From NCBI RefSeq assembly GCF_025947365.1, contig NZ_CP110012.1:4464001-4528000 (forward strand): a DNA stretch of 64,000 nucleotides. Direction: 5' to 3'. Numbering within the stretch: the first letter of the stretch is position 1; every line of letters starts with the position of its first letter. Origin of the DNA: Flavobacterium sp. N502540 (GTDB taxonomy: Bacteria > Bacteroidota > Bacteroidia > Flavobacteriales > Flavobacteriaceae). Positions 43,866 through 51,666 of the stretch are shown here, in pieces. The notes beneath the pieces were generated by a model that worked only from the letters and a program-made list of their open reading frames with translations, did no database searches and was not told the origin of the DNA. The position numbers and the translations under genes were made by a program.

Positions 43866-46286
43866 ATGAAAATATCTTACAATTGGTTAAAACAATTTAT
43901 TAAAACGGACTGGCCATCTGATCAAACTTCAGAACTACTAACAGATTTAGGGCTTGAAGTAGAAGTTGTCGAAAAATACCAGTCGGTAAAAGGCGGCTTA
44001 CAAGGTGTTGTTGTGGGGCATGTATTGACCTGTGAAAAACATCCTGATGCCGACAGATTAAAAGTTACCACTGTAAATATTGGTTTAGAAGCTCCTATTC
44101 AAATTGTTTGCGGGGCTGCTAATGTTGCTGCGGGACAAAAAGTACCTGTTGCTACAATAGGAACTGTTCTATACGATAAAGAAGGCGCCGAATTCACCAT
44201 TAAAAAAGGAAAGATTCGTGGAATGGAAAGTCACGGAATGATTTGTGCCGAGGATGAATTAGGTTTGGGAACAAGTCATGACGGAATTATGGTTTTGGCA
44301 GAAGGATTAGTTCCGGGAACTCCTGCTGCGGAAGTCTTCAAAGTTGTGAATGACGAAGTTTTCGAAATTGGATTGACTCCGAATCGTGCAGATGCTATGA
44401 GTCACCTGGGTACTGCCCGTGATCTAAGAGCCGGAATGCTGCAGCGTGGTGTAAACATCGAATTAATTACACCATCTGTGAGTAATTTCAGAGTTGATAT
44501 GCGTACTTTGAAAATTGACGTTACAATTGAAGAGCCTCTTTTGGCACCTAGATACTGTGGAGTAACTATTTCAGGAATTACCGTTAAAGAATCTCCTGCC
44601 TGGTTACAAGATCGTCTTAAAGCAATCGGACTGACTCCTAAAAATAATATTGTCGATGTTACTAATTATGTTTTACACGAATTAGGACAGCCTTTGCATG
44701 CTTTTGATGCTGCAAAAATCAATGGGAAAATAATTGTAAAAACACTACCTGAAGGAACTAAATTTGTAACTTTAGACGATGTGGAAAGAACCTTACACAA
44801 AGAAGATTTAATGATTTGTGATGAAAAAGGACCGCTTTGTATTGCTGGAGTTTTTGGAGGTAAAAAATCCGGAGTATCAGAAGGAACTACAACTGTATTC
44901 TTAGAAAGTGCTTATTTTGATGCTGTAAGCGTGCGTAAAACCGCTAAACGACACGGACTAAACACAGATGCTTCTTTCAGATACGAAAGAGGAATTGATC
45001 CAACCATTACAGAATATGCCTTAAAACGTGCAGCACTTTTAATTCAGGAAGTAGCCGGAGGTAAAATCACTTCTGATGTGATAGAGGTATACCCTAAGAA
45101 GGTAGAAGATTTTTCTGTTTTGTTGAATTTCAGTCACGTTTCAAAAATTATCGGACAGGAGATTCCAAAAGATACAATTAAAAAAATTCTGGTTTCTTTA
45201 GATATAAAAGTAAACAGCGTTTCAGATTCAGGTTTAGGTTTAACGATTCCTGCTTACCGTGTAGATGTGCAGCGAGAAATTGATGTGATCGAAGAAATCC
45301 TGAGAGTTTACGGATACAACAACATTAATTTTTCTAAAAAATTCAATGCAACCGTTGCTAATTCTCCTAGAACAGAAGATTATAAGGTTCAAAATGTCAT
45401 TGCCTCTCAACTGAACTCACAAGGGTTTCACGAAATGATGGCCAATTCATTAACCACAGCGGCATATGCAAAATTATCTTCTGCTTTAAAAGAGGAGCAC
45501 AATGTTACCATACTGAACCCTTTAAGCAGTGATTTATCGACTATGCGTCAATCTTTGCTGTTTTCAGGTTTAGAAGCTATTTCGTATAACATCAACAGAA
45601 GGAATTCAGATTTAAAATTATTTGAATTTGGTAAAACGTATCATAAATACCTTAACGGATATGAGGAGCACAAACACCTTACTTTGTTAATTTCAGGAAA
45701 CAGAAACAAAGAAAGCTGGACGAATCCTCAAAAAGCAACTGATTTCTTTTTATTAAAAGGATATGTAAGAGGTGTATTATCACGTTTAGGAATTGATAAA
45801 ATTACCAATGCTCCGGTACAATCGGATGTTTTCGCAGAAGGAACGGCAATTTGCTACAATAGCGAGACTTTAGTAGAAATAGGAGTTGTTAAAAAATCAA
45901 TATTGAAACATTTCGGAATCAAACAAGATGTTTACTTTGCTGATTTTAACTGGGATTTGATTCTAAAAATCATTACCGGAAAAATTAAATATACCGAAAT
46001 TCCAAAATATCCTGAAGTTCGAAGAGATTTGGCTTTACTGATTGATAAAAGTACCACTTACGAGAGTATTTTCAATCTTGCGAGACAAACAGAGAAGTCA
46101 CTTTTAAAAGATATCAACCTGTTTGATGTCTATGAAGGAAACAAACTTCCGGAAGGCAAAAAATCGTATGCTTTGAGTTTTACCATTCAGGATAACACTA
46201 AAACGCTTACAGATGCTCAAATTGACAAAATCATGTCGAAATTACAGCAGACTTTCGAAACTGAACTTGGAGCAACCTTGAGATAA
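43866..46286 (+). CDS. pheT: Phenylalanine-tRNA ligase beta subunit
   Basis: 806 residues, full length. Domains in order: tRNA-binding OB fold (VVVGHVLTCEKHPDADRLKV), the B3/B4 editing domain (PLHAFDAAKI, SFRYERGIDP), B5, the catalytic-like core (HNVTILNPLSSDLSTMRQSL) and the C-terminal anticodon-binding domain (PKYPEVRRDLALLIDKS). Works with PheS, which is not in the window. A strong terminator follows. Confidence 0.97.
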   Translation: MKISYNWLKQFIKTDWPSDQTSELLTDLGLEVEVVEKYQSVKGGLQGVVVGHVLTCEKHPDADRLKVTTVNIGLEAPIQIVCGAANVAAGQKVPVATIGTVLYDKEGAEFTIKKGKIRGMESHGMICAEDELGLGTSHDGIMVLAEGLVPGTPAAEVFKVVNDEVFEIGLTPNRADAMSHLGTARDLRAGMLQRGVNIELITPSVSNFRVDMRTLKIDVTIEEPLLAPRYCGVTISGITVKESPAWLQDRLKAIGLTPKNNIVDVTNYVLHELGQPLHAFDAAKINGKIIVKTLPEGTKFVTLDDVERTLHKEDLMICDEKGPLCIAGVFGGKKSGVSEGTTTVFLESAYFDAVSVRKTAKRHGLNTDASFRYERGIDPTITEYALKRAALLIQEVAGGKITSDVIEVYPKKVEDFSVLLNFSHVSKIIGQEIPKDTIKKILVSLDIKVNSVSDSGLGLTIPAYRVDVQREIDVIEEILRVYGYNNINFSKKFNATVANSPRTEDYKVQNVIASQLNSQGFHEMMANSLTTAAYAKLSSALKEEHNVTILNPLSSDLSTMRQSLLFSGLEAISYNINRRNSDLKLFEFGKTYHKYLNGYEEHKHLTLLISGNRNKESWTNPQKATDFFLLKGYVRGVLSRLGIDKITNAPVQSDVFAEGTAICYNSETLVEIGVVKKSILKHFGIKQDVYFADFNWDLILKIITGKIKYTEIPKYPEVRRDLALLIDKSTTYESIFNLARQTEKSLLKDINLFDVYEGNKLPEGKKSYALSFTIQDNTKTLTDAQIDKIMSKLQQTFETELGATLR

Positions 46287-46307
46287 AGAATAATTCCAAT
46301 ATACTAT

Positions 46308-46344
46308 AAATCCCAATTCTGAATCTAATTTAGAATTGGGATTT
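46308..46344. terminator. Terminator after pheT
   Basis: 13-base perfect arms AAATCCCAATTCT (46308-46320) and complement (46332-46344), followed by a T8 run. Confidence 0.88.
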
Positions 46345-46404
46345 TTTTTATCTGTTTTTAAATTTTACTCTTTAGACAATTTTACTAGTTTGAGAGAGGA
46401 TATA

Positions 46405-46520
46405 AGATTTTTGATTAACGATTGATGATTTCGGATACCAAGGACGATACAAAACCGACAGCCTTACCGCTAGCAGCATAAAATCAGAAATCAAAAATCG
46501 TTAATCTAAATTCTAAAATC
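46405..46520. repeat. Facing 7-base-period GATTxxx repeats
   Basis: The left arm is GATTTTT, GATTAAC, GATTGAT, GATTT (46405-46432). The right arm (46479-46520) in reverse gives GATTAAC, GATTTTT, GATTTCT, GATTT: the same heptads in a different order. This lies between converging pheT and apt. Confidence 0.75.
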
Positions 46521-46523
46521 TAC

Positions 46524-47036
46524 TTAATAGTTGATCGCAGCAAATATTGGATAGTTGCTAATTTTCTCTCTTCCGTTTAAAAAGCCAAGCTCCATCAGGA
46601 AGTTGCATTGTACGATCTCCCCTCCTAGTTGTTCTACCAATTCACAAACGGCTTTTGCGGTTCCTCCTGTGGCCAAAACATCATCGTGAATCAAAACCCT
46701 GTCTCCTTTCTTTATGGCGTCTGTGTGCATCTCTAAACTGTCTGTGCCGTATTCGAGTTCGTACGAAGCCGAAATCGTGTCGTATGGCAGCTTATTTGGC
46801 TTCCTTACGGGAACAAAGCCCGCGTCTAATTCCTGTGCCAGTAATATCCCAAAGAAAAAACCACGACTTTCGGCTCCCACCACTTTATCGATTTTTTGCC
46901 CTTTTAAAGATTCCGCCAGAATATGAACGGTTTCTTTTCTCGCAATTGGGTCATTTAGCAACGGAGTGATGTCTTTGAACAAAATTTCTTTTTTCGGAAA
47001 TCCTTGAATATCACGTATATATTTTTTAATCTGCAT
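46524..47036 (-). CDS. apt: Adenine phosphoribosyltransferase
   Basis: 170 residues, the usual length. The start IKKYIRDIQGFPKKEILFKDITPLL, given in part, and the PRPP loop VLIHDDVLATGGTAKAV are classic; the flexible-loop region ESRGFFFG is also present. It salvages adenine to AMP. A single gene divergent from the tRNA pair. Confidence 0.95.
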   Translation of the reverse strand: MQIKKYIRDIQGFPKKEILFKDITPLLNDPIARKETVHILAESLKGQKIDKVVGAESRGFFFGILLAQELDAGFVPVRKPNKLPYDTISASYELEYGTDSLEMHTDAIKKGDRVLIHDDVLATGGTAKAVCELVEQLGGEIVQCNFLMELGFLNGREKISNYPIFAAINY

Positions 47037-47086
47037 TTTTTTTTATTTTTATATTATTTCATGCTTGCATATCTCACATTTATGCC

Positions 47087-47094
47087 TATCTTTG
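47087..47094 (+). promoter_or_regulatory. -7 box of the first tRNA-Arg gene
   Basis: TATCTTTG with TTG at 47065-47067 and a 19-base spacer, a textbook Bacteroidota promoter. An identical box serves the second tRNA. Confidence 0.75.
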
Positions 47095-47152
47095 CACCCG
47101 CAATAAGCAATCAACAAAGCTACTGAAAAATAGCCAGATTGAAAAGCAAAAA

Positions 47153-47226
47153 GGCCTCGTGGCGCAACTGAATAGCGCATCTGATTACGGCTCAGAAGGT
47201 TACTGGTTTGAATCCAGTCGAGGTCA
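47153..47226 (+). tRNA. tRNA-Arg (anticodon ACG), copy 1
   Basis: 74 bases. Acceptor stem GGCCTCG pairs with CGAGGTC (one G-U), D arm GCGC/GCGC, anticodon stem TCTGA/TCAGA around loop TTACGGC with anticodon ACG, and T arm ACTGG/CCAGT around TTTGAAT. CCA is not encoded. A34 would be edited to inosine, decoding CGU/C/A. Confidence 0.95.
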
Positions 47227-47231
47227 CTAAT

Positions 47232-47268
47232 AAAGGCAAAGGATAAAAATTATCTTTTGTCTTTTTTT
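47232..47268 (+). terminator. Terminator after tRNA-Arg copy 1
   Basis: AAAGGCAAAGGATA pairs with TATCTTTTGTCTTT using two G-U pairs, followed by a long T-run. Confidence 0.75.
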
Positions 47269-47306
47269 TTCTCTTCAATTCCTTATTGATGAAATAGACA
47301 TATGCT

Positions 47307-47314
47307 TATCTTTG
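47307..47314 (+). promoter_or_regulatory. -7 box of the second tRNA-Arg gene
   Basis: TATCTTTG with TTG at 47286-47288 and an 18-base spacer; the following leader is near-identical to that of copy 1. Confidence 0.7.
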
Positions 47315-47374
47315 CGCCCGCAATAAGCAATCAATAAAGCTACTGAAAAATAGCCAAATTGAAAAAAATAAAAA

Positions 47375-47448
47375 GGCCTCGTGGCGCAACTGAATAGCGC
47401 ATCTGATTACGGCTCAGAAGGTTACTGGTTTGAATCCAGTCGAGGTCA
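47375..47448 (+). tRNA. tRNA-Arg (anticodon ACG), copy 2
   Basis: Identical to copy 1 over all 74 bases. The duplicated unit includes the upstream leader (CCCGCAATAAGCAATCA and following), with a few differences, showing a recent tandem duplication. Confidence 0.95.
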
Positions 47449-47456
47449 CAAACTTA

Positions 47457-47484
47457 AAATCCCATTTCTAATGAAATGGGATTT
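47457..47484 (+). terminator. Terminator after tRNA-Arg copy 2
   Basis: AAATCCCATTTC and its perfect complement around a 4-base loop, then a T9 run. Degenerate copies of this hairpin appear at 49648-49685 and 52118-52147. Confidence 0.88.
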
Positions 47485-47558
47485 TTTTTTGACCTTTTTA
47501 TATCGATTTAATCAGTTAATACCTCTAAAAACAAATGGTTTGGTTGTCCTGTAGAGTT

Positions 47559-47580
47559 GACCTTACTGGATTCAAACCGC
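47559..47580 (-). repeat. Inverted fragment of the tRNA-Arg 3' end
   Basis: Read in reverse: GCGGTTTGAATCCAGTAAGG followed by TC. It matches the T arm and acceptor 3' side of the tRNA-Arg genes, with only the bases after CCAGT changed. A tRNA remnant, not a functional gene. Confidence 0.65.
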
Positions 47581-47854
47581 TCCTCAACACTGTAAAACAT
47601 TAGACTTACAAATTTCTTATCTTTATGTTAACAATAATTTTAGTTTTATGGAATTTGACAATGAAAATCTCAAATGAAAAATTACACCTCAAAAGACAAA
47701 AATGCTTTATAATGAAGGAATGAATATAACTTGTACTCTCAATTTTGCTTGAAATTCAGTAAGGCATTTTTATTTGTAATCTTTTATTATAATTTTACCC
47801 AACTGTCACAAAGGGCAAACCGGTAGTTAGAATTCAATAAAAAGTCAAAAAAAC

Positions 47855-49465
47855 ATGAAATCAATTCAATCAATCACTTTTATTTTATTATTTATAACAC
47901 AATTGGGTATTGCTCAAAGTAAGAAAGAAAAATTAGAACAACTTTTTGAATTTTACAATCAGCAAAATCTATTTAACGGTTCTGTTTTTATTTCTGAAAA
48001 AAGAGAAACTTTACTAAATAAAGGTTACGGATTATCAAATGTAGATTTAAAAAAGGAAAATAACGCTAACAGCATTTTCCAAATATATTCCATTACAAAA
48101 ACTTTTACAGCAACGGTAATTTTAAAATTAGTAGAAGAAAAAAAACTTTCATTGCAGGATAAACTTTCAAAGTTCTATCCAGATTATCCAGATGCAAGTG
48201 CTATTTCAATTGAAAGTTTGTTAACTCATACCTCTGGAATTTATGACTATACAAGAGGAAATGATATGAAAGACCAAACGGAAAAATCATTTGTTGAATT
48301 TCAAAAAACAAAACCTTTGGATTTTCCAGTTGGAACCGATTGGAGTTATTCTAACTCGGGATATTATTTTCTAGGCTATGTAATTCAAAAAGTTACTGGA
48401 ATGAGTTACGAAAAAGCAGTTGAAAAATACATATTCAAACCATTGAAAATGAAGCAAAGTGGTTTTGCTTTTAAAAATCTAAAAAGTGAAAATAAAACCA
48501 CTGGCTATGAAATTTTTTCTGAAAAAGAACAAAAACCATCGATTGTTTATGATCCACCTATGCCTTTTGCAGCTGGTGGAATATACTCAACTGTTGAAGA
48601 TTTAAACAAATATTATAATGGCCTAAAAAATTACAAAATTATCTCCAAAGAAAATTTAGAAAAAGCATATACACCTTTCAAAAACAATTATGGCTATGGT
48701 TGGATTACAAGACCAATGTTTAAAAAAATGACAGTTGGCCATAGTGGTTATGCAGCCGGTTTTTGCAGCAATTTTGTTCAAATTCCCGAAGATGATATCT
48801 GCATTATACTGCTTACAAATACAGAAAGAGGTTTAGACACTGCCACTTATGCTATTATGAAAACTTTGTATAATTTATACGATAAAGATTACAAAATTCC
48901 AATTGTAGCCAACATAAGCTCAGAAACTTTAAAGCAATATGAGGGAACTTATCAAGTTGAAAACAATTTTGTAATTTACCTTACAGTTGAAAACAATAAA
49001 TTAAAATTGCAAAGTGGAAACGGCCCCACAACTATTCTATATCCTGTAAAAGAAAATTTATTCTTCGCTGAAGAATTAATGGGTGATGTAATTTTTGAAA
49101 GAAACAAGACTTCACAAATAGAGTCATTAAGTTTTCATGTAGGAAATCAACTAAAAAAAGCAAATAAAATATTTCCTTCTTGGGGAATTGTAGGAAGTGC
49201 CACAGAAAAAGGCTGGGAAGGTCCTGATGCAAAACTTTTTGAAACTGAAACAAAAGGAATTTGGACAATTAAAAATGTGACTTTAAAAACAGGAGAGCTT
49301 AAATTTCGTTTTAATGACGATTGGACTTTAAATTTTGGAAAAGATATGAGCGACGGAATAATGCCAAAAGGAAATAATATAGAAATTTTAACAGGCGTTT
49401 ATGATATTATTTTGGACATAACAGATTACGAAAAACCTAAATACAAAATTTTTAAGAAAAGTTAA
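47855..49465 (+). CDS. Secreted serine hydrolase (class C beta-lactamase family) with a SusE/SusF-like C-terminal domain
   Basis: 536 residues. Signal peptide MKSIQSITFILLFITQLGIAQ. The catalytic domain (30-345) has SxxK (S79-ITK), the YSN tyrosine motif in GTDWSYSNSGYYFLG, and HSGYAAGF in place of KTG. Residues 350-430 resemble a DUF3471-type lipocalin-like domain. The last 100 residues (SWGIVGSATEKGWEGPDAKL, GELKFRFNDDWTLNFG, GVYDIILDI) look like the carbohydrate-binding fold of SusE/SusF proteins. The combination may tether a peptidase or esterase to glycans. It lies between tRNA-derived repeats in likely acquired DNA. Confidence 0.78.
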   Translation: MKSIQSITFILLFITQLGIAQSKKEKLEQLFEFYNQQNLFNGSVFISEKRETLLNKGYGLSNVDLKKENNANSIFQIYSITKTFTATVILKLVEEKKLSLQDKLSKFYPDYPDASAISIESLLTHTSGIYDYTRGNDMKDQTEKSFVEFQKTKPLDFPVGTDWSYSNSGYYFLGYVIQKVTGMSYEKAVEKYIFKPLKMKQSGFAFKNLKSENKTTGYEIFSEKEQKPSIVYDPPMPFAAGGIYSTVEDLNKYYNGLKNYKIISKENLEKAYTPFKNNYGYGWITRPMFKKMTVGHSGYAAGFCSNFVQIPEDDICIILLTNTERGLDTATYAIMKTLYNLYDKDYKIPIVANISSETLKQYEGTYQVENNFVIYLTVENNKLKLQSGNGPTTILYPVKENLFFAEELMGDVIFERNKTSQIESLSFHVGNQLKKANKIFPSWGIVGSATEKGWEGPDAKLFETETKGIWTIKNVTLKTGELKFRFNDDWTLNFGKDMSDGIMPKGNNIEILTGVYDIILDITDYEKPKYKIFKKS

Positions 49466-49620
49466 AAAACAACCTACAACAGCTAAGGGATTCCTTGCCG
49501 TGAGTAGCACGAACATTAAACCTCTACGATACATACAAACCACTTTTTGATAAAACCTAAAATAATTATCTTACAAATTCACTTGAAACCAGGCTAATTT
49601 CTTTAAATCATTCATAAAAT

Positions 49621-49687
49621 GGTTTGTAAATTGTTCAGTAAGGGTCACAAAAAAATCCCATTTCTTAAGAAGTGGGATTTTTTTTTA
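49621..49687. terminator. Terminator shared by the serine hydrolase and HTTM operon, inside a degenerate tRNA-end copy
   Basis: AAATCCCATTTCTT pairs with AAGAAGTGGGATTT (one G-U), with A-runs and T-runs on either side. The preceding bases GGTTTG...CAGTAAGGGTCAC mirror the tRNA 3' end, so the whole stretch resembles the tRNA-Arg copy 2 terminus. Confidence 0.7.
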
Positions 49688-49745
49688 CTTTTAAAACTAC
49701 CAATAGACGCAGTATCCTTTGATAAATTCAAATAGAGTCCAAACT

Positions 49746-50702
49746 TTATGATGCTTTACTTAGGAACCACCGTTGGTTGCCAGATCTGCTTTTAGACCGA
49801 ATATCATTTAAAACATCACTGCCAAAAGCAAAAGTATTAAGAAATATCATTACAAAAGCAAAGAACCACATTCCCATGATAACTCCTATGTTTATATGTA
49901 ATAGTATAATAAAGATATACCATATTGTTCTGGTCTTCGGATACCAGATAAATACAGAATAACCTATCTCAATTATCAGAACAAATATTCCAAGCGTAAC
50001 AGGAATGAATGGGTAATTAGAGATCCAGGAAAAATCGTATGTCTTAAAAATCGGCATCATCAAAGTTCTCCAAATCGCTTCTCCGTTTAACCATTGTTTT
50101 CCCAAACTTTTCTCAATACCCGTCGAGAGATATACGATGCACATTTGTATCTGAATCATTCTAATTGAAATACCAGACCATACTGATGTTTTTTTAAATT
50201 TACTAATTCCAATACTTGAATCGATTGAATAAGTAGCGTTTAAAGGAAAAAACATACCATAAAACAATGCTAACTGCGTAAAAACATCAACACCATAAAT
50301 AAAACCATTACCGGTATTTATAAAGGCTAAATGTAAAAAGAAACAAATAACAGTACTTATTCTTGTAAACAAGCCAATCATCAGAAAACAACAGGCGCAG
50401 AAAAAAAGTTCTAACAGTAATGTTGTTGCCTGATCATGAGAAATACTAAAGCATTTGCTTAATGCAAAAACAATATTACCTATATGTGGCAAAAAATTAT
50501 AATTACTTAATTTTGATATACTCCACTGTATAAGTCCGTACTGCCCGTAAAACTCATTAAAATTTGATTTTAGAACAACGAATTTACCTATACAGATCAT
50601 ACTTAACCCAACTCTGAAAAAAAATAAAGGATAAGTCGGTTTTTCAACTTCAATAAAGTTAAAAAACTTACTAGTTAATTTATAAAAAATACTAATTGGC
50701 AT
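49746..50702 (-). CDS. HTTM-domain membrane protein (vitamin K-dependent carboxylase-like)
   Basis: 318 residues with about eight membrane helices. The start PTYPLFFFRVGLSMICIGKF, then NEFYGQYGLIQWSI, match the opening of the HTTM domain, and the segment IYGVDVFTQLALFYGMFFPL with IRMIQIQMCIVYLSTGIEKS resembles its middle. HTTM is the membrane domain shared by vitamin K-dependent gamma-carboxylases and many bacterial proteins of unknown substrate. The start overlaps the preceding gene by 11 bases, so the two products are probably made together. Confidence 0.7.
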   Translation of the reverse strand: MPISIFYKLTSKFFNFIEVEKPTYPLFFFRVGLSMICIGKFVVLKSNFNEFYGQYGLIQWSISKLSNYNFLPHIGNIVFALSKCFSISHDQATTLLLELFFCACCFLMIGLFTRISTVICFFLHLAFINTGNGFIYGVDVFTQLALFYGMFFPLNATYSIDSSIGISKFKKTSVWSGISIRMIQIQMCIVYLSTGIEKSLGKQWLNGEAIWRTLMMPIFKTYDFSWISNYPFIPVTLGIFVLIIEIGYSVFIWYPKTRTIWYIFIILLHINIGVIMGMWFFAFVMIFLNTFAFGSDVLNDIRSKSRSGNQRWFLSKAS

Positions 50703-51177
50703 ATATCGTGGTTTGATAATAAAGGGTTTTACTAATTTGTTTGCCTAATCTAAAATCTTTCATCGTAGGTATATTGTTTTTATATACACTAACCTTAACG
50801 CTTGTAATCAAACTGTCTTTATTCATACAATAAATTGCCCAGGATCTGGCATATAAGTCCATTTGTGAGTTACTATTTCCTTCGGCAAAATGCCATAGCA
50901 TAGTTGAAAGTCTTATTTTATTTTCAGAATTTGATTCGTTAAATAAAATCTTTCGCCCTATTTTTTGATTGTTTTTAAACGCTATTAAGTCTATAGAGAA
51001 GTCATCATTTACTGTCGGGGCAAAGAACCCGAAGTTTCTATTGGTATATGTAAATGATGAATAAATTTCGAATAAAGATTTTACCGGATTCCAATTAACT
51101 AATTCGTACAAATGTGATACAGTCAATATTACTATAAGAAAATGTACAACGATAAAAGTTCTGTAGGTTTTTTTCAT
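50692..51177 (-). CDS. Membrane-anchored partner of the HTTM protein
   Basis: 161 residues. One N-terminal membrane segment (FIVVHFLIVILTVSHLYEL), then an extracytoplasmic domain with FEIYSSFTYTNRNFGFFAP, NENKIRLSTMLWHF-like sequence and a C-terminal strand region. No family recognised. It lies between the repeat protein gene (36-base gap) and the HTTM gene (11-base overlap). The Tyr/Phe-rich stretch resembles partner proteins often encoded beside HTTM genes, but this is inference. Confidence 0.65.
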   Translation of the reverse strand: MKKTYRTFIVVHFLIVILTVSHLYELVNWNPVKSLFEIYSSFTYTNRNFGFFAPTVNDDFSIDLIAFKNNQKIGRKILFNESNSENKIRLSTMLWHFAEGNSNSQMDLYARSWAIYCMNKDSLITSVKVSVYKNNIPTMKDFRLGKQISKTLYYQTTIYAN

Positions 51178-51213
51178 AGAATTAAAACGGACTATTTTAA
51201 TTTTAATAAAAAT

Positions 51214-51666
51214 TTATTGGTATTTATTTAAAATATGATAAAGCTTATCAAGCTGGCTTAGCTGCTCGTTGTTAAACTTACCTGTTTTGAAGATATTGAT
51301 ATTGGTATTAGTAGCTGCTGCATTAGACTTGAAAATATTAATATTGGTATTTGTTGCAGCCGCCGCCGATTTAAAAATATTAATATTTGTGTTTGTTGCA
51401 GCTTTAGTTCCAACCGATTCCGGTCTAACAGTTTTACCCTGTTTAACATCAGCTAAACCTACTGCTTTACCGGATCTTAAAGTACCTTTTTCTGTTTTCA
51501 CATCAATATTGTACGAATTAGAATCAAAAGATTTTAGAATGGTCTGAATTTCTGCTTTGTCCTTTTCGGCAATTGGTTTGTTAATTTTTAAATTTACCTG
51601 GCCATAGGTTACTACCGAGAATAGAATTGCTACTATTAGCAGTGTTGTGGTTCTTAAATTTTTCAT
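51214..51666 (-). CDS. Secreted protein with three 14-residue Asn-rich repeats
   Basis: 150 residues. Signal peptide MKNLRTTTLLIVAILFSVVTYGQ, then about 60 residues without clear motifs, then three tandem repeats at residues 89-130: AATNTNINIFKSxA, the third ending KTGK. The 42-base DNA units differ at many third codon positions while the core ATNTNINIFK is unchanged, which implies selection on the peptide. A helical tail (NNEQLSQLDKLYHILNKY) follows. Alternating Asn/Thr/Ile suggests beta strands. It could be a modified peptide, an adhesin or an amyloid-like protein. First gene of the HTTM operon. Confidence 0.75.
   Translation of the reverse strand: MKNLRTTTLLIVAILFSVVTYGQVNLKINKPIAEKDKAEIQTILKSFDSNSYNIDVKTEKGTLRSGKAVGLADVKQGKTVRPESVGTKAATNTNINIFKSAAAATNTNINIFKSNAAATNTNINIFKTGKFNNEQLSQLDKLYHILNKYQ
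51277..51402 (-). repeat. Three in-frame 42-base tandem repeats
   Basis: They encode the AATNTNINIFK repeats of the secreted protein. Differences among copies are mostly synonymous (AAT/AAC, ACA/ACC/ACT, ATT/ATC, TTT/TTC, AAA/AAG). Confidence 0.9.

Larger units (their letters stand above)
47037..47854. other. tRNA-Arg tandem duplication region
   Basis: No protein gene. It holds two near-identical units of about 222 bases, each comprising promoter, leader and tRNA-Arg, then their terminators, an inverted fragment of the tRNA 3' end at 47559-47580, and about 270 AT-rich bases before the serine hydrolase gene in which I see nothing further. Confidence 0.85.

Noticed and set aside
47559..47580. 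A third tRNA gene
   Set aside because: Only the T arm and acceptor end are recognisable, in reverse orientation; no D or anticodon arm.
51277..51402. 42-base repeats as a CRISPR or non-coding repeat
   Set aside because: They keep one reading frame inside a gene with a signal peptide, and differ mostly at silent sites.
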